Assembly: GCA_035714115.1 (NCBI GenBank)
Contig: DASTMO010000078.1
Coordinates: 1 to 64,000, forward strand
DNA from: CAMAVH01 sp035714115
GTDB lineage: Bacteria > Pseudomonadota > Alphaproteobacteria > SMXQ01
DNA length: 64,000 nt
Direction of reading: 5' to 3'
Shown here: positions 16,297 to 26,097 of the stretch, in pieces
Position numbering within the stretch: the first letter of the stretch is position 1
Layout: every line of letters begins with the position of its first letter
The notes under the pieces: generated by a model
Told to the model about the DNA's origin: nothing
What the model saw: the letters and a program-made list of their open reading frames with translations, nothing else
Databases searched by the model: none
Translations under genes and position numbers: made by a program

Positions 16297-17265
16297 ATGA
16301 AGATGCTGTTCTATCCGGCCCGGTACGGACGGTTGATCGACCGTCTGGCCGAAAGCTTTCCGACGGTCGAGATGATCCGCATCCACCAGCCGGAAGACAT
16401 CGCCGCCAATCTGCCCGGCGTCGAGGCCATGGTCAGCGCCAATAGCGTCTTCTCCTCCGATGTCGGCCGCGCGGTGCGCGAACATGGCAAAGCGCTGCGC
16501 TGGATGCAGTTCACCACGTCGGGCATCGATACTGCGCTCAAGGGCGGCGTGCCGGACGGCATCCCGGTGACCAACGGCGGCGGCATGCATGCCCATACGG
16601 TCGCGGCCCATGCTTTCAGTCTGCTGCTGGCGCTGATGCGCCGGCTGAACGAATGCGGCACGGCACGCGCCGCCCATCAATGGCTGGCACGCAACGAGCT
16701 CGGGCCGACCCTGGTGACGACGCGCGGGCGGACCATGGCGCTGATCGGGCTCGGCTCGATCGGCCAGGACATCGCGCGCAAAGCCAAAGCCTTCGACATG
16801 CGCGTGCTCGCCGTCAGCCGCGGCGGCGGAGCGCCCAATGTCGACAAGGTCTATCCGCGCGAGCGGATGCATGAGGCGCTGAGCGAGGCCGACGTGATCG
16901 TCGCCGCCACATCCTACGACGCCTCCAGCCACCACATGATCGACGCGGCGGCGCTGGCAGCCGCGAAGCCGGGCGCGATCTTCGTCAACATCGCGCGCGG
17001 CTCCGTGGTGGATGAGACGGCTTTGATCGCCGCGCTCCGCAGCGGACAGATCGGCGCGGCCGGGCTGGATGTGACCGAGGTGGAACCGCTGCCGCCGAGC
17101 AGCCCGCTGTGGGACATGCCGAACGTGGTGCTCACCCCGCATGTCGCAGGTTCGGGCGCGGACAACAACGACGCGCTCTATGACGTGATCAGCGTCAACC
17201 TGCGTCGCTTCCTCGCCGGCCAGAAGTTCGAGCGCGTGGTGCACGGCCCGAACCCCGGCGCTTAA
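16297..17265 (+). CDS. D-2-hydroxyacid dehydrogenase family protein
   Basis: A 322-residue NAD(P)-dependent oxidoreductase of the D-isomer 2-hydroxyacid dehydrogenase family, reducing 2-oxoacids or the reverse. The NAD motif is GLGSIGQDIARKA. The catalytic Arg is in NIARGSVVDE, the Glu in DVTEVEPLP and the His in LTPHVAGSG. The ATG at 16297 with AGGGAG upstream is preferred to the start seven codons earlier. It ends two bases before the stop of the convergent M29-like gene. Substrate specificity cannot be assigned. Its neighbours suggest catabolism of a hydroxy- or oxo-acid. Confidence 0.88.
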   Translation: MKMLFYPARYGRLIDRLAESFPTVEMIRIHQPEDIAANLPGVEAMVSANSVFSSDVGRAVREHGKALRWMQFTTSGIDTALKGGVPDGIPVTNGGGMHAHTVAAHAFSLLLALMRRLNECGTARAAHQWLARNELGPTLVTTRGRTMALIGLGSIGQDIARKAKAFDMRVLAVSRGGGAPNVDKVYPRERMHEALSEADVIVAATSYDASSHHMIDAAALAAAKPGAIFVNIARGSVVDETALIAALRSGQIGAAGLDVTEVEPLPPSSPLWDMPNVVLTPHVAGSGADNNDALYDVISVNLRRFLAGQKFERVVHGPNPGA

Positions 17266-17267
17266 GA

Positions 17268-18455
17268 CTATTCTACAAAGGCTTCGAGCAGCTCCACCGG
17301 ATCGCCGAACTTGCTCGCCATCTCGACGACGCTGGGCGCGCGCAGCGCCGCCAGGAAGCCGTTGTCAATCATCGTCGTGTTGCCGAGCTTCACGGTGGTG
17401 TCGAGCGTCACCAGATCCATATGCTTGGGCGGCTCTTCCCAATTGGGCATGACGCGGCGGATATAGTTGCTCGGGTTGGCGTAGTTGATGCCCCAATGGA
17501 GCGCGCCGGCGGCGTTCGACCCCGCCGGATAGACGGCGTAACGCGGCGCTTTCGGATTGTGGCCGCAGCCGAGCTCGGTGACTTTGCCGCCGACGATCAT
17601 GTCGCGCAGGATGTCGGCTTCGCGCGACTGGCCGTGGACCTTCACCACCTCGGTGTCCTTCCACTCGATGCCGATCTTCTCCTCGAACGGCTTGGGGAAT
17701 CCGATCGCCCATTGCGGATAGAGGATGCCCTCCATCTTGGCCGCGGCGCCGGGCTGGCGCTTGAAGGTCTCGCGATCGTAGATGTTCGGACCGTGCGACG
17801 GCAGATAATGGACGTAGCAGCCCTGCTCGTCGGCCATGGTCATGCCGCGCCAGCGGTTGCCGGCGAGCAGATTGTCGGTCATCTCGGCGGTGAAATGGAT
17901 CGTCACGTCCGAGCCGCGCGGATCGCTGAAATGCATGTCGAAGCTTTTGCCGCGCGGATAGAGCGCGGCGTTGGCGCGCGTGATCTCGCCGACCAGCTCG
18001 ACCGGGAAGCGCGCCTGCGGCGTGTGGAGCACGTCGAAATTGCGGAAATAGGTGATCTTCACCCAGCGCTGGCCCTTCTCCTTGCGCAGCTTCATGAACA
18101 GCGGGGCGTTGACCGAGGCGTACCAGCTGCCGACCACGAAGGTGGCGTCCTCGACCAGCGCGCGCGCCTCGTCCGGGCAATCGGTGAGCTGCGTCGTCGG
18201 CGCCATGAACTCGCGAGGCTTCACGCCGCGCGCCAGAGCGATGCCGGATATCGCGTCGACGACGCGGCGGTCGAGCAAGGGGTCCGTCAGGAACAGCACC
18301 TTGTCGTCGGGCCGGATGGCGAAGACCTTCATCATATTGTCGATCGCCTGAAAATAGTTGCGCAGCTCGGTCTGCGGCAACGTCTTCTCGGGCGGCATGG
18401 CGTTGGCGGTCTTGCCGGCGAGGATGTCGGCGATGGTCGGGCCGTGGTGGGTCAT
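17268..18455 (-). CDS. M29 aminopeptidase/NicX-like putative metalloenzyme, copy A
   Basis: A 395-residue cytosolic protein that I place by motif in the M29 aminopeptidase / 2,5-dihydroxypyridine dioxygenase (NicX) superfamily. Four metal-ligand positions of M29 enzymes can be seen: Glu in TELGCGHNP, His in GALHWGIN, and His and Asp in KHMDLVTLD. The glutamate of the M29 GEV motif is not evident (the region reads LPSHGPNIYD), so ordinary aminopeptidase activity is doubtful. It has a close paralogue at 23120-24313 with a nearly identical first 80 residues. Surrounding genes encode dehydrogenases and Bug binding proteins, which favours a catabolic role over peptidase work. The fold assignment is inference. 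Confidence 0.7.
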   Translation of the reverse strand: MTHHGPTIADILAGKTANAMPPEKTLPQTELRNYFQAIDNMMKVFAIRPDDKVLFLTDPLLDRRVVDAISGIALARGVKPREFMAPTTQLTDCPDEARALVEDATFVVGSWYASVNAPLFMKLRKEKGQRWVKITYFRNFDVLHTPQARFPVELVGEITRANAALYPRGKSFDMHFSDPRGSDVTIHFTAEMTDNLLAGNRWRGMTMADEQGCYVHYLPSHGPNIYDRETFKRQPGAAAKMEGILYPQWAIGFPKPFEEKIGIEWKDTEVVKVHGQSREADILRDMIVGGKVTELGCGHNPKAPRYAVYPAGSNAAGALHWGINYANPSNYIRRVMPNWEEPPKHMDLVTLDTTVKLGNTTMIDNGFLAALRAPSVVEMASKFGDPVELLEAFVE

Positions 18456-18594
18456 GGCGGCGGCTCCCTGTCTGGATGCGCCTTTATGGCGCGATTGTTG
18501 GCCCCATTCTCGGCACCCCTAAGGCGCAAGTCCAGGGCTTGCCATCAGCAACTTTCCGGCACGGGTCTATGCGCGCCGCTGTCCGCTTGACCGT

Positions 18595-18624
18595 TTGACA
18601 GCCCCCGCCCCGCTCGGCCTAGAG
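18595..18624 (+). promoter_or_regulatory. sigma-70-like promoter for Bug protein 2
   Basis: A perfect -35 hexamer TTGACA at 18595-18600 is followed after 18 bases by CTAGAG at 18619-18624 as a partial -10. It lies about 75 bases upstream of the Bug protein ATG at 18698. The -35 is convincing and the -10 is weak. Confidence 0.4.
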
Positions 18625-18697
18625 TTTCGACAAGCGCAACAAAGCGCCAGCGCGGAGCCGAATAAATAAAACGGCCCGCCCAACAGGGATCCTTGCC

Positions 18698-19768
18698 ATG
18701 CCGCTTCGCTCGACGCTCAAGGTCTGTCTCCTGACCGGTTTTACACTCCTCGCCCTTCCCGCCGCCGCCGATCCGGTGGCCGATTTCTACAAGGGCAAGA
18801 ACATCGATCTCATCATCGGCTTCACCCAGGGCGGCGGCTATGACGTCTATGCCCGCACGGTGGGCCGGCATATCACGCGGCACATTCCTGGCAGCCCCGC
18901 CATCGTGCCCAAGCAAATGACCGGCGCGGGCAGCCGCAAGGCCGCCGCCTATGTCTATAACGTCGCCGCCAAGGACGGCACGACGCTCGGCGCCACCGAC
19001 CAGTCGATCCCGGTGCAGCAGGCGCTCGGCGAAGACCTGCAATTCGACACGACCAAGTTCCTCTGGATCGGCAATCCCAACGCCGACATCAACACCCTCG
19101 CCTTCTGGCACACCGCCAATATCAAGAGCGTCGACGATCTGAAGAAGAAGGAGACGGTCGTCGGCGCGACCGGCCCCAACACCTCGGCGCAATATCCGCA
19201 GGTGATGAACAATCTGCTCGGCACCAAGATGAAGATCATCACCGGCTATCCAGGCGGCGCCGACATCAACCTCGCCATGGAACGCGGCGAGGTGCAGGGG
19301 CGCGGCTCTAACGCCTGGGCCTCGTGGAAATCCACCAAAGCCGATTGGCTCAAAGACGGCAAGGTCGACATCATCGTGCAGATCGGCCTGAAGAAAGCCG
19401 ACGATCTGCCGAATGTGCCGTTGCTGATGGATCTGGCGACCAACAAGGACGATTACGCCGCGCTCAAACTGCTGTCGTCGGGCACCGCGCTCGGACGCCC
19501 GCTCTACACCACCCCCGGCGTGCCGGCCGATCGCGTGGCGGCATTGCGCAAAGCCTTCGACGCAACGATGAAGGACGAGCGCTTCTTGGCCGAAGCGAAG
19601 AAGATGGATCTCGATCTCAATCCGGTCGGCGGTGAAGAATTGCAGCAGATCGTCGCCGAGGTGGTGGCGACATCGCCAGCCGTGGCCAAGCGCCTGGTCA
19701 ACGCGCTCGACGGGCACATCATGCGCGACCTGCTGCAGGAGCAAGGCGCCAAACCGCCGGCGCCTTAA
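18698..19768 (+). CDS. Bug-type periplasmic binding protein 2
   Basis: A 356-residue exported solute-binding protein. The signal peptide (residues about 1-24) ends in AAAD and the mature start DPVADFYKGK matches copy 1. Family features are TQGGGYDVYARTVGRHI, the GATGPNT ligand loop and GYPGGADINLAMERGE. The C-terminal half is very like that of the protein at 14215, so the two are paralogues from one duplication. It is a single-gene unit with its own likely promoter and a strong terminator. No TctAB-type permease is nearby. The ligand is unknown, presumably a small carboxylate. Confidence 0.85.
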   Translation: MPLRSTLKVCLLTGFTLLALPAAADPVADFYKGKNIDLIIGFTQGGGYDVYARTVGRHITRHIPGSPAIVPKQMTGAGSRKAAAYVYNVAAKDGTTLGATDQSIPVQQALGEDLQFDTTKFLWIGNPNADINTLAFWHTANIKSVDDLKKKETVVGATGPNTSAQYPQVMNNLLGTKMKIITGYPGGADINLAMERGEVQGRGSNAWASWKSTKADWLKDGKVDIIVQIGLKKADDLPNVPLLMDLATNKDDYAALKLLSSGTALGRPLYTTPGVPADRVAALRKAFDATMKDERFLAEAKKMDLDLNPVGGEELQQIVAEVVATSPAVAKRLVNALDGHIMRDLLQEQGAKPPAP

Positions 19769-19785
19769 ACTGCCTGTTCACGTCG

Positions 19786-19816
19786 AAAAGGGCCGGATGA
19801 ACTCCGGCCCTTTTTT
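19786..19816 (+). terminator. strong intrinsic terminator after Bug protein 2
   Basis: The stem AAAAGGGCCGGA / TCCGGCCCTTTT has a five-base loop (TGAAC) and the right arm runs into a six-thymine tract. It starts 18 bases after the stop codon at 19768. Confidence 0.9.
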
Positions 19817-19898
19817 CTTATCCGGAACGGGCCGGCGACCCCGCCGTTGATTCAGCAGACCCGTTGCTAGCGCCCGCGACATTCGCGGCGTCGGGCCC

Positions 19899-19955
19899 AG
19901 GAACCCCAGGCACACGCGCGATAACGAGGCCTCCGCCTCGGGTTCCTCTTTTTCA
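19899..19955 (+). promoter_or_regulatory. structured leader upstream of the superoxide dismutase gene
   Basis: A hairpin CGAGGC / GCCTCG (19925-19940) is enclosed by an 8-bp long-range pairing, AGGAACCC (19899-19906) with GGGTTCCT (19940-19947). Both cannot form fully, since base 19940 is shared. A U-rich stretch, TCTTTTTC, follows, as in an attenuator. It lies 34 bases before the ATG at 19989. Function is inferred only. Confidence 0.35.
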
Positions 19956-19988
19956 CAGTTCCGCCATCCGTACCCTGAGGAGAGAACC

Positions 19989-20864
19989 ATGGCCTTCAAG
20001 CTTCCCGCATTGCCCTATGGGGAAGATGCGCTTGAGCCGCATATTTCCGCGCGCACGCTGCAATTCCACCATGGCAAGCACCATAAGACCTATGTCGAGA
20101 CGCTGAACAAGCTGATCGAGGGAACGAAATTCGCGGACATGGATCTTGAAGAGATCATCCGCGCCACCGCCGATGCCGAAAAAGGCGATGAGAAGAAAAT
20201 CTTCAACAACGCCGCCCAGGTATGGAATCACACATTCTTCTGGCATTGCCTGTCGCCCCATGGCGGCGGCAAGCCTGACGGCGAATTGATGCAGCGCATT
20301 GAAAAGGACTTCGGCGATTTCGATAGCTTTAAGACGAAGTTCAAGGAAGCCGCCGTCGGCCAGTTCGGGAGCGGCTGGGCGTGGCTGATCGAAGAGAATG
20401 GCAAGCTCGCCATCGTCACGACGCCCAACGCCGTGACGCCGATCTCCAAGAAGGGCCAGAAGCCGCTGCTGACCTGCGACGTGTGGGAGCATGCCTACTA
20501 TCTCGATTATCAGAACGAACGCCCGCGCTTCGTCGAAACCTTTCTGAAGGAGTTGGCGCATTGGCATTTCGCCGCTCATGCGCTGCATGCCGACACGCCG
20601 ATCACTCAAAAACTGATGGAGGCCGATATGAGTTCTAAGATCGAAGGCTCTCGGGTCGAGGGCGAGGGCAGCTACAGTGCGACCCGCGATTACAATAAAG
20701 GCGTCGCCAAATCGGTGGCCGCCGGCAAAAGCGGTCAACAGGCCAAGGAGGCCAAGCGGGCGCTCGACGGCGATGAAGGTGCCGAACTGCGCCGCGCCGA
20801 GGAAGCCGGCAAGCGCCACTCGCATGGCGAAGATCCGGCTTTCCGCAAAGTCGGCCGCAACTAG
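19989..20864 (+). CDS. Fe-type superoxide dismutase with C-terminal extension domain
   Basis: Residues 1-about 205 are an iron superoxide dismutase. Metal ligands lie in LQFHHGKHHKTY, VWNHTFFWH and CDVWEHAYYLDY. The glutamine of NNAAQVWNH is the Fe-type outer-sphere residue. Normal SODs end near this point, but here about 85 further residues follow. They begin at an in-frame Met (MSSKIEGSRVEGEGSYSATR) and include AAGKSGQQAKEAKRALDG and end in KRHSHGEDPAFRKVGRN. That hydrophilic tail looks like the small stand-alone proteins with a GSYxATRxYN core found in many proteobacteria, so a gene fusion is likely. AGGAGAG lies upstream of the ATG. A structured leader and a strong terminator flank the gene. 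Confidence 0.92.
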   Translation: MAFKLPALPYGEDALEPHISARTLQFHHGKHHKTYVETLNKLIEGTKFADMDLEEIIRATADAEKGDEKKIFNNAAQVWNHTFFWHCLSPHGGGKPDGELMQRIEKDFGDFDSFKTKFKEAAVGQFGSGWAWLIEENGKLAIVTTPNAVTPISKKGQKPLLTCDVWEHAYYLDYQNERPRFVETFLKELAHWHFAAHALHADTPITQKLMEADMSSKIEGSRVEGEGSYSATRDYNKGVAKSVAAGKSGQQAKEAKRALDGDEGAELRRAEEAGKRHSHGEDPAFRKVGRN

Positions 20865-20923
20865 CCAATCGCTGCGAGATTGGCCGCCCCCGCCATTCGA
20901 TCCTCCGGTCGGCGGCGGCCCCT

Positions 20924-20959
20924 AACGACCTTCGAGCGCATCCCGCTCGGAGGTCGTTT
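20924..20959 (+). terminator. long hairpin terminator after the SOD gene
   Basis: A 15-bp stem (20924-20938 with 20944-20958, one T-G wobble) has a five-base loop CATCC, and its right arm ends in a TTT. It begins 60 bases after the SOD stop. Convincing as a stem, with a short thymine run. Confidence 0.7.
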
Positions 20960-21032
20960 CGCATCCGGCTCTTGCAGGCATCGCAGTCCCACGGGATAGT
21001 CGCGCCCGAAGAACAATAAGGGGGCGACGACC

Positions 21033-22031
21033 ATGACCATCTTCCTCAATGACGCGGACATCCGCCGGCTGCATGACAGCGGCACGGTCACCATGGCCGA
21101 TTATGTGGAAGCCGTCGAAGCCGCTTATCGCGACCAAGGCACCGGCGATTTCCAGATCCTGCCGCGCCAGAATTTCTGGATGGAGCGCCCCGGCGAAAAG
21201 CGCCCCGGATCGCTCAAGCTCGGCGGCGGCTTGCTCAAGACCGTCGGCGTCATGGGTTGCTCGATGTATTCCACCGGCTACGGCCGCGGCATGAACCTGT
21301 GGATCACCGTCTATTCGGCCGTGACCGGCAATGTCGAGGCGATCCTCCATTCGACCCAGATCGGCCCGATGAAGACCGGCGCGACCTCCGCCGTCGCCGC
21401 CAAATATCTGGCCCGCGCCGATGCCGCCGTCGCCGGCCTGATCGGCGCCGGCGATCAAGCGCGCACCCAGCTGATGGGCCTGATGGCCGTGCGACCCTTG
21501 CGGGAGGTCCGCGTCTTCAGCCGCACGGCCGAGAGCCGCGAAGACTTCGCCGCCTGGGCGCGCGACAAATTCCCGCAGCTCAAGGTGATTGCCGCCGCCA
21601 GCGGCCAGGCCGCGCTCGACGGCGCCGATATCGCCGTCACCGTCACCACATCCAAGACGCCGGTGATCGAGGCGGGCTGGGTTGCCGATGGCGCCCATTG
21701 CAATTTCCTCGGCGCCCATTATCCCGAGCAGCGCGAGGTCGACGAGACGACGCTCAAGCGCGGCAAGATCGTGGTCGACGATCTCGATCAGGCGTTTCAC
21801 GAAAAGGGCGAACTGATCATTCCCCTCAACGCCGGCGCGATCGGCCGCGACATCGTTCTCGGCGACATCGGCTCGGTGATCGCCGGCAAGCTCAAGCCGC
21901 GCAGCTCTGCCCAAGACATCACCATGTTCCTGTCCGGCGGCACATCGCTTGAGTACATGGGCGCCAGCGCCATGCTGGCGCGCAAGGCGAAAGAGGCCGG
22001 CCTCGGCCAGCATCTGGAGGGCGGGAATTAA
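21033..22031 (+). CDS. ornithine cyclodeaminase / mu-crystallin family protein
   Basis: A 332-residue NAD(P)-dependent enzyme of the ornithine cyclodeaminase family, whose members deaminate ornithine or reduce ketimines and imino acids. Features are the substrate-side segment STQIGPMKTGATSAVAAKYL, the Rossmann motif GLIGAGDQARTQL with VRVFSRTAES, and GDIGSVIAGK near the C-terminus. Typical length. AATAAGGGGG lies just upstream of the ATG. It is a single gene between the SOD terminator and the DUF1194 gene. In this neighbourhood it may act on an amino or imino acid intermediate, but no evidence fixes the substrate. Confidence 0.85.
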   Translation: MTIFLNDADIRRLHDSGTVTMADYVEAVEAAYRDQGTGDFQILPRQNFWMERPGEKRPGSLKLGGGLLKTVGVMGCSMYSTGYGRGMNLWITVYSAVTGNVEAILHSTQIGPMKTGATSAVAAKYLARADAAVAGLIGAGDQARTQLMGLMAVRPLREVRVFSRTAESREDFAAWARDKFPQLKVIAAASGQAALDGADIAVTVTTSKTPVIEAGWVADGAHCNFLGAHYPEQREVDETTLKRGKIVVDDLDQAFHEKGELIIPLNAGAIGRDIVLGDIGSVIAGKLKPRSSAQDITMFLSGGTSLEYMGASAMLARKAKEAGLGQHLEGGN

Positions 22032-22201
22032 ATCCGCCGACGCTGCCGAAGCGCGAATCACGTCGTAGAATCAAGCGCTCAGACGGCATGCCGGAATCGC
22101 AGGGCAGGCTTGCATGAATCTTCATAGATAATAAGGCATCGCCGAGGAATACTTCTTGCAACGGGGAGACGAAGCGTCGTTTTTTTAAAGGAGGGATGGG
22201 C

Positions 22202-23029
22202 ATGCCCATTTCGCCGCTGCTTCGTCGTCTCGCGTTGCTTTCCGCATTGTGCACCGCTTCGCTCGCGCCCGCTCTTTCGGCGCGTGCCGCGCCGTTGCCG
22301 GTCGATCTCGAATTGATCCTCGCCGTGGATGTCTCCGGCAGCGTCGACGCCATCGAGGCGAAGCTGCAGCGCGAGGGCTACATCTCCGCCATGACCAGCG
22401 ACACGGTGATGAAGGCCATCAAGTCCGGCCCCTATCGCCGCATCGCCCTCGCCTATGTCGAATGGGCCGGCGAGCAGTATCAGCAGACGCTGATGCCCTG
22501 GACGCTGATCGAGAGCAAAGAAGACGCCCAGAAATTCATGGCGCAGGTCGCCGATGCGCCCTATGTCGCGATCCGCTGGACCTCGATCAGCGCCGCCATC
22601 GACTATTCCGCCAAATTGTTTGCCGAAAGCCCTTATGAAGGCACGCGCCGCGTCGTCGACATCTCGGGCGACGGCAAGAACAACCATGGCCGCGAAGTCG
22701 CCGACGCGCGACGCGACGCCATGGCCGCCGGCATCATCATCAACGGCCTGCCGATTCTGAGCAGCCGCGCCGGCGCCGAGGATTCGGGCGCGCTGCGCGG
22801 CTGGCCGTCCGATCCGGACCTCGACAGCTATTACCAGACCGAAGTGATCGGCGGCCCCGGCGCCTTCATGGTGCCGGCGGAAAGCTTCGACACTTTCGCC
22901 GAAGCCGTGAAGTCCAAGCTGATGCGCGAGATCGCCAACATCCCGCCGGGCATCCAGATCGAAGGCGACACCCAGTTCGCCTACGGCCCGCGCGATCCGA
23001 AGCTGCAGGACGCGGCTTTAGAAGAGTAA
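22202..23029 (+). CDS. exported DUF1194 (von Willebrand factor A-like) protein
   Basis: A 275-residue exported protein of the DUF1194 family. The signal peptide ends near SARAA. The VWA fold shows a MIDAS-like motif AVDVSGSVD (DxSxS), the central TSISAAIDYSAKLF and the late VVDISGDGKNNHG. The second ATG (22202) is chosen because GGAGGG lies six bases before it. The first ATG at 22196 abuts that sequence. Partners of DUF1194 proteins are not established, and here it stands alone between the ornithine cyclodeaminase-family gene and a terminator. A metal-dependent protein-binding role is a guess from the fold. Confidence 0.83.
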   Translation: MPISPLLRRLALLSALCTASLAPALSARAAPLPVDLELILAVDVSGSVDAIEAKLQREGYISAMTSDTVMKAIKSGPYRRIALAYVEWAGEQYQQTLMPWTLIESKEDAQKFMAQVADAPYVAIRWTSISAAIDYSAKLFAESPYEGTRRVVDISGDGKNNHGREVADARRDAMAAGIIINGLPILSSRAGAEDSGALRGWPSDPDLDSYYQTEVIGGPGAFMVPAESFDTFAEAVKSKLMREIANIPPGIQIEGDTQFAYGPRDPKLQDAALEE

Positions 23030-23049
23030 ACCCGCACTCAAAGACAAAG

Positions 23050-23076
23050 GGCGCTCCCGCAAGAGCGCCTTTTTTT
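23050..23076 (+). terminator. intrinsic terminator after the DUF1194 gene
   Basis: The stem GGCGCTC / GAGCGCC has a six-base loop and is followed by seven thymines. It starts 21 bases after the stop at 23029. Confidence 0.9.
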
Positions 23077-23119
23077 GTGCGCGAGAACCGCGCTATTCCA
23101 CGGCCCGACGGCGCAGCCG

Positions 23120-24313
23120 TCATTCAACAAACGCTTCGAGCAGTTCAACCGGATCGCCGTATTTGCTCGCCATCTCTACGACCTTGGGATCGCGCAGCGA
23201 AGTGAGGAAGCCGTTGTCGATCAGCGTCGTGTTGCCGGCCTTCACGGTGGCGTCGAAGATCACGCAATCCTGGTGGATATGCGGCTCCTCCCAATAGGGC
23301 ACGACGCGCTGCATATACTCGCTCGGCCGATTGCTGTCGGTGCCGAAATGCAGGCAGCCCGCCGCGTTGGAGCCGGCCGGATAGACGGCATAGCGCGGCG
23401 CCTTGGGATTGAAGCCGCAACCGAGCTCATGCAGCAGCGCCTCACGCCCGACCAGCATGTCGCGCAGGATCTCGGCGTCGATCGAGCGGCCATGCACCTT
23501 GTCGACGATGCCGTCCTTATATTCGATGCCGATCTTCTCCTCGAACGGCTTGCGGAAACCGACCGCCCATTGCGGGAAAACGACGCCGCCCATCTGCGGA
23601 CGGGCGTGGGGATCGCGCTTGAAGGCGCTGTGGGCATAGATGTTCGGGCCGTGCGCCGGCAAATAGTGGACGTAGCAGCCGTCGACGTCGCCGGTGTTCT
23701 CGCCGCGCCAGCGATTGTGATCCAACAGGTTCTTGGTCATCTCCGGCGTGAACTTGATCACCAGATCGGTGCCGCGCGCATCGGCGAAGGTCATGTCGAA
23801 CTCGCTGTCGCGCGGATATTGCCGCGCGGTGGCGCGGATGATCTCGCCGACCAGCTCGACCGGGAAGCGCGCCTGCGGCGTGTTGAGCACATCGAGGTTG
23901 CGGAAATAAGTGATCTTGATCCAGCGCTGGCCCTTCTCCTTGCGGAGCTTGTTGAACAGCGGGTAACCAGTCGAGGCGAACCAGGTCGAGATCACGAAAT
24001 CGGCCTGCTCGATGAGCGGCACGGCTTCGGGCGGCGGCGCGGTGATCTGGCTGGTGTGGTGCATGAATTCGCGCGGCTTGCAGCCGCGCCCCAGCGCGAT
24101 GCCCGACACGGCATCGACCACGCGGCGGTCGAGCAAGGGATCGGTCAGGAAGACGATATTGTCGCCCGGGCGAATGGCGAACACCTTCATCATGTTGTCG
24201 ATCGCCTGGAAGTAATTGCGCAGTTCGGTCTGCGGCAGAATCTTTTCCGGCGGCATGGCGTTGGCCGTCTTGCCGGCCAGGATGTCGTCGATGGTCGGGC
24301 CGTGATGGGCCAT
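23120..24313 (-). CDS. M29 aminopeptidase/NicX-like putative metalloenzyme, copy B
   Basis: A 397-residue paralogue of the protein at 17268-18455. The first 80 residues are nearly identical (both contain GKTANAMPPEK and QTELRNYFQAIDNMMKVFAIR), and so is the end (GDPVELLEAFVE). The candidate metal ligands are kept: Glu in HELGCGFNP, His in GCLHFGTD, and His and Asp in HIHQDCVIFD. The GEV glutamate of true M29 aminopeptidases is again missing (LPAHGPNIYA). The middle, where substrate contacts are expected, differs more, suggesting related but distinct substrates. It lies downstream of the MmsA-like aldehyde dehydrogenase gene on the same strand but behind a likely terminator. Confidence 0.7.
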   Translation of the reverse strand: MAHHGPTIDDILAGKTANAMPPEKILPQTELRNYFQAIDNMMKVFAIRPGDNIVFLTDPLLDRRVVDAVSGIALGRGCKPREFMHHTSQITAPPPEAVPLIEQADFVISTWFASTGYPLFNKLRKEKGQRWIKITYFRNLDVLNTPQARFPVELVGEIIRATARQYPRDSEFDMTFADARGTDLVIKFTPEMTKNLLDHNRWRGENTGDVDGCYVHYLPAHGPNIYAHSAFKRDPHARPQMGGVVFPQWAVGFRKPFEEKIGIEYKDGIVDKVHGRSIDAEILRDMLVGREALLHELGCGFNPKAPRYAVYPAGSNAAGCLHFGTDSNRPSEYMQRVVPYWEEPHIHQDCVIFDATVKAGNTTLIDNGFLTSLRDPKVVEMASKYGDPVELLEAFVE

Positions 24314-24429
24314 GGCAGTCTCCCTTGATCCCTGAAATTCGCGCCCGAGGGGGCAGCGGACGCGCCTCTGCGGGCGCTGACGCTATTTTAAGCCCTGGGG
24401 CAGCGACGGATAGCCTTTTATGCAAAACA

Positions 24430-24454
24430 GCCGCGGATCGATTTGAGCCGCGGC
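24430..24454 (-). terminator. terminator after the mmsA-like gene
   Basis: The stem GCCGCGG / CCGCGGC (24430-24436 and 24448-24454) has an 11-base loop. On the minus strand it is followed by TGTTTTGC, a moderate U-tract. It lies 28 bases past the aldehyde dehydrogenase stop at 24483. Confidence 0.6.
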
Positions 24455-24482
24455 CGTTTCGTTTTTCCCATAGCGCTGTGCG

Positions 24483-25973
<1,491 letters not shown>

Positions 25974-26097
25974 GATGACCGCGCCGCGCTCCCAGGTTTT
26001 GGTTGGCGCGGATTTTATGTGCCGGCCAGGCAAAGGTCCAGCTAACCGCCCTGCGAAACGGCGGCGCTTCGTTCAATCGGCGGTTGACCAAAGACCG

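Noticed and set aside
16141..17244. Upstream extension of the SDR gene to give a 646-residue protein
   Set aside because: The extension is antisense to the D-2-hydroxyacid dehydrogenase gene, lacks domain features, and a good ribosome site marks the start at 16140.
18545..19744. 399-codon minus-strand frame opposite Bug protein 2
   Set aside because: Shadow of a clear exported binding protein that has its own promoter-like element and terminator.
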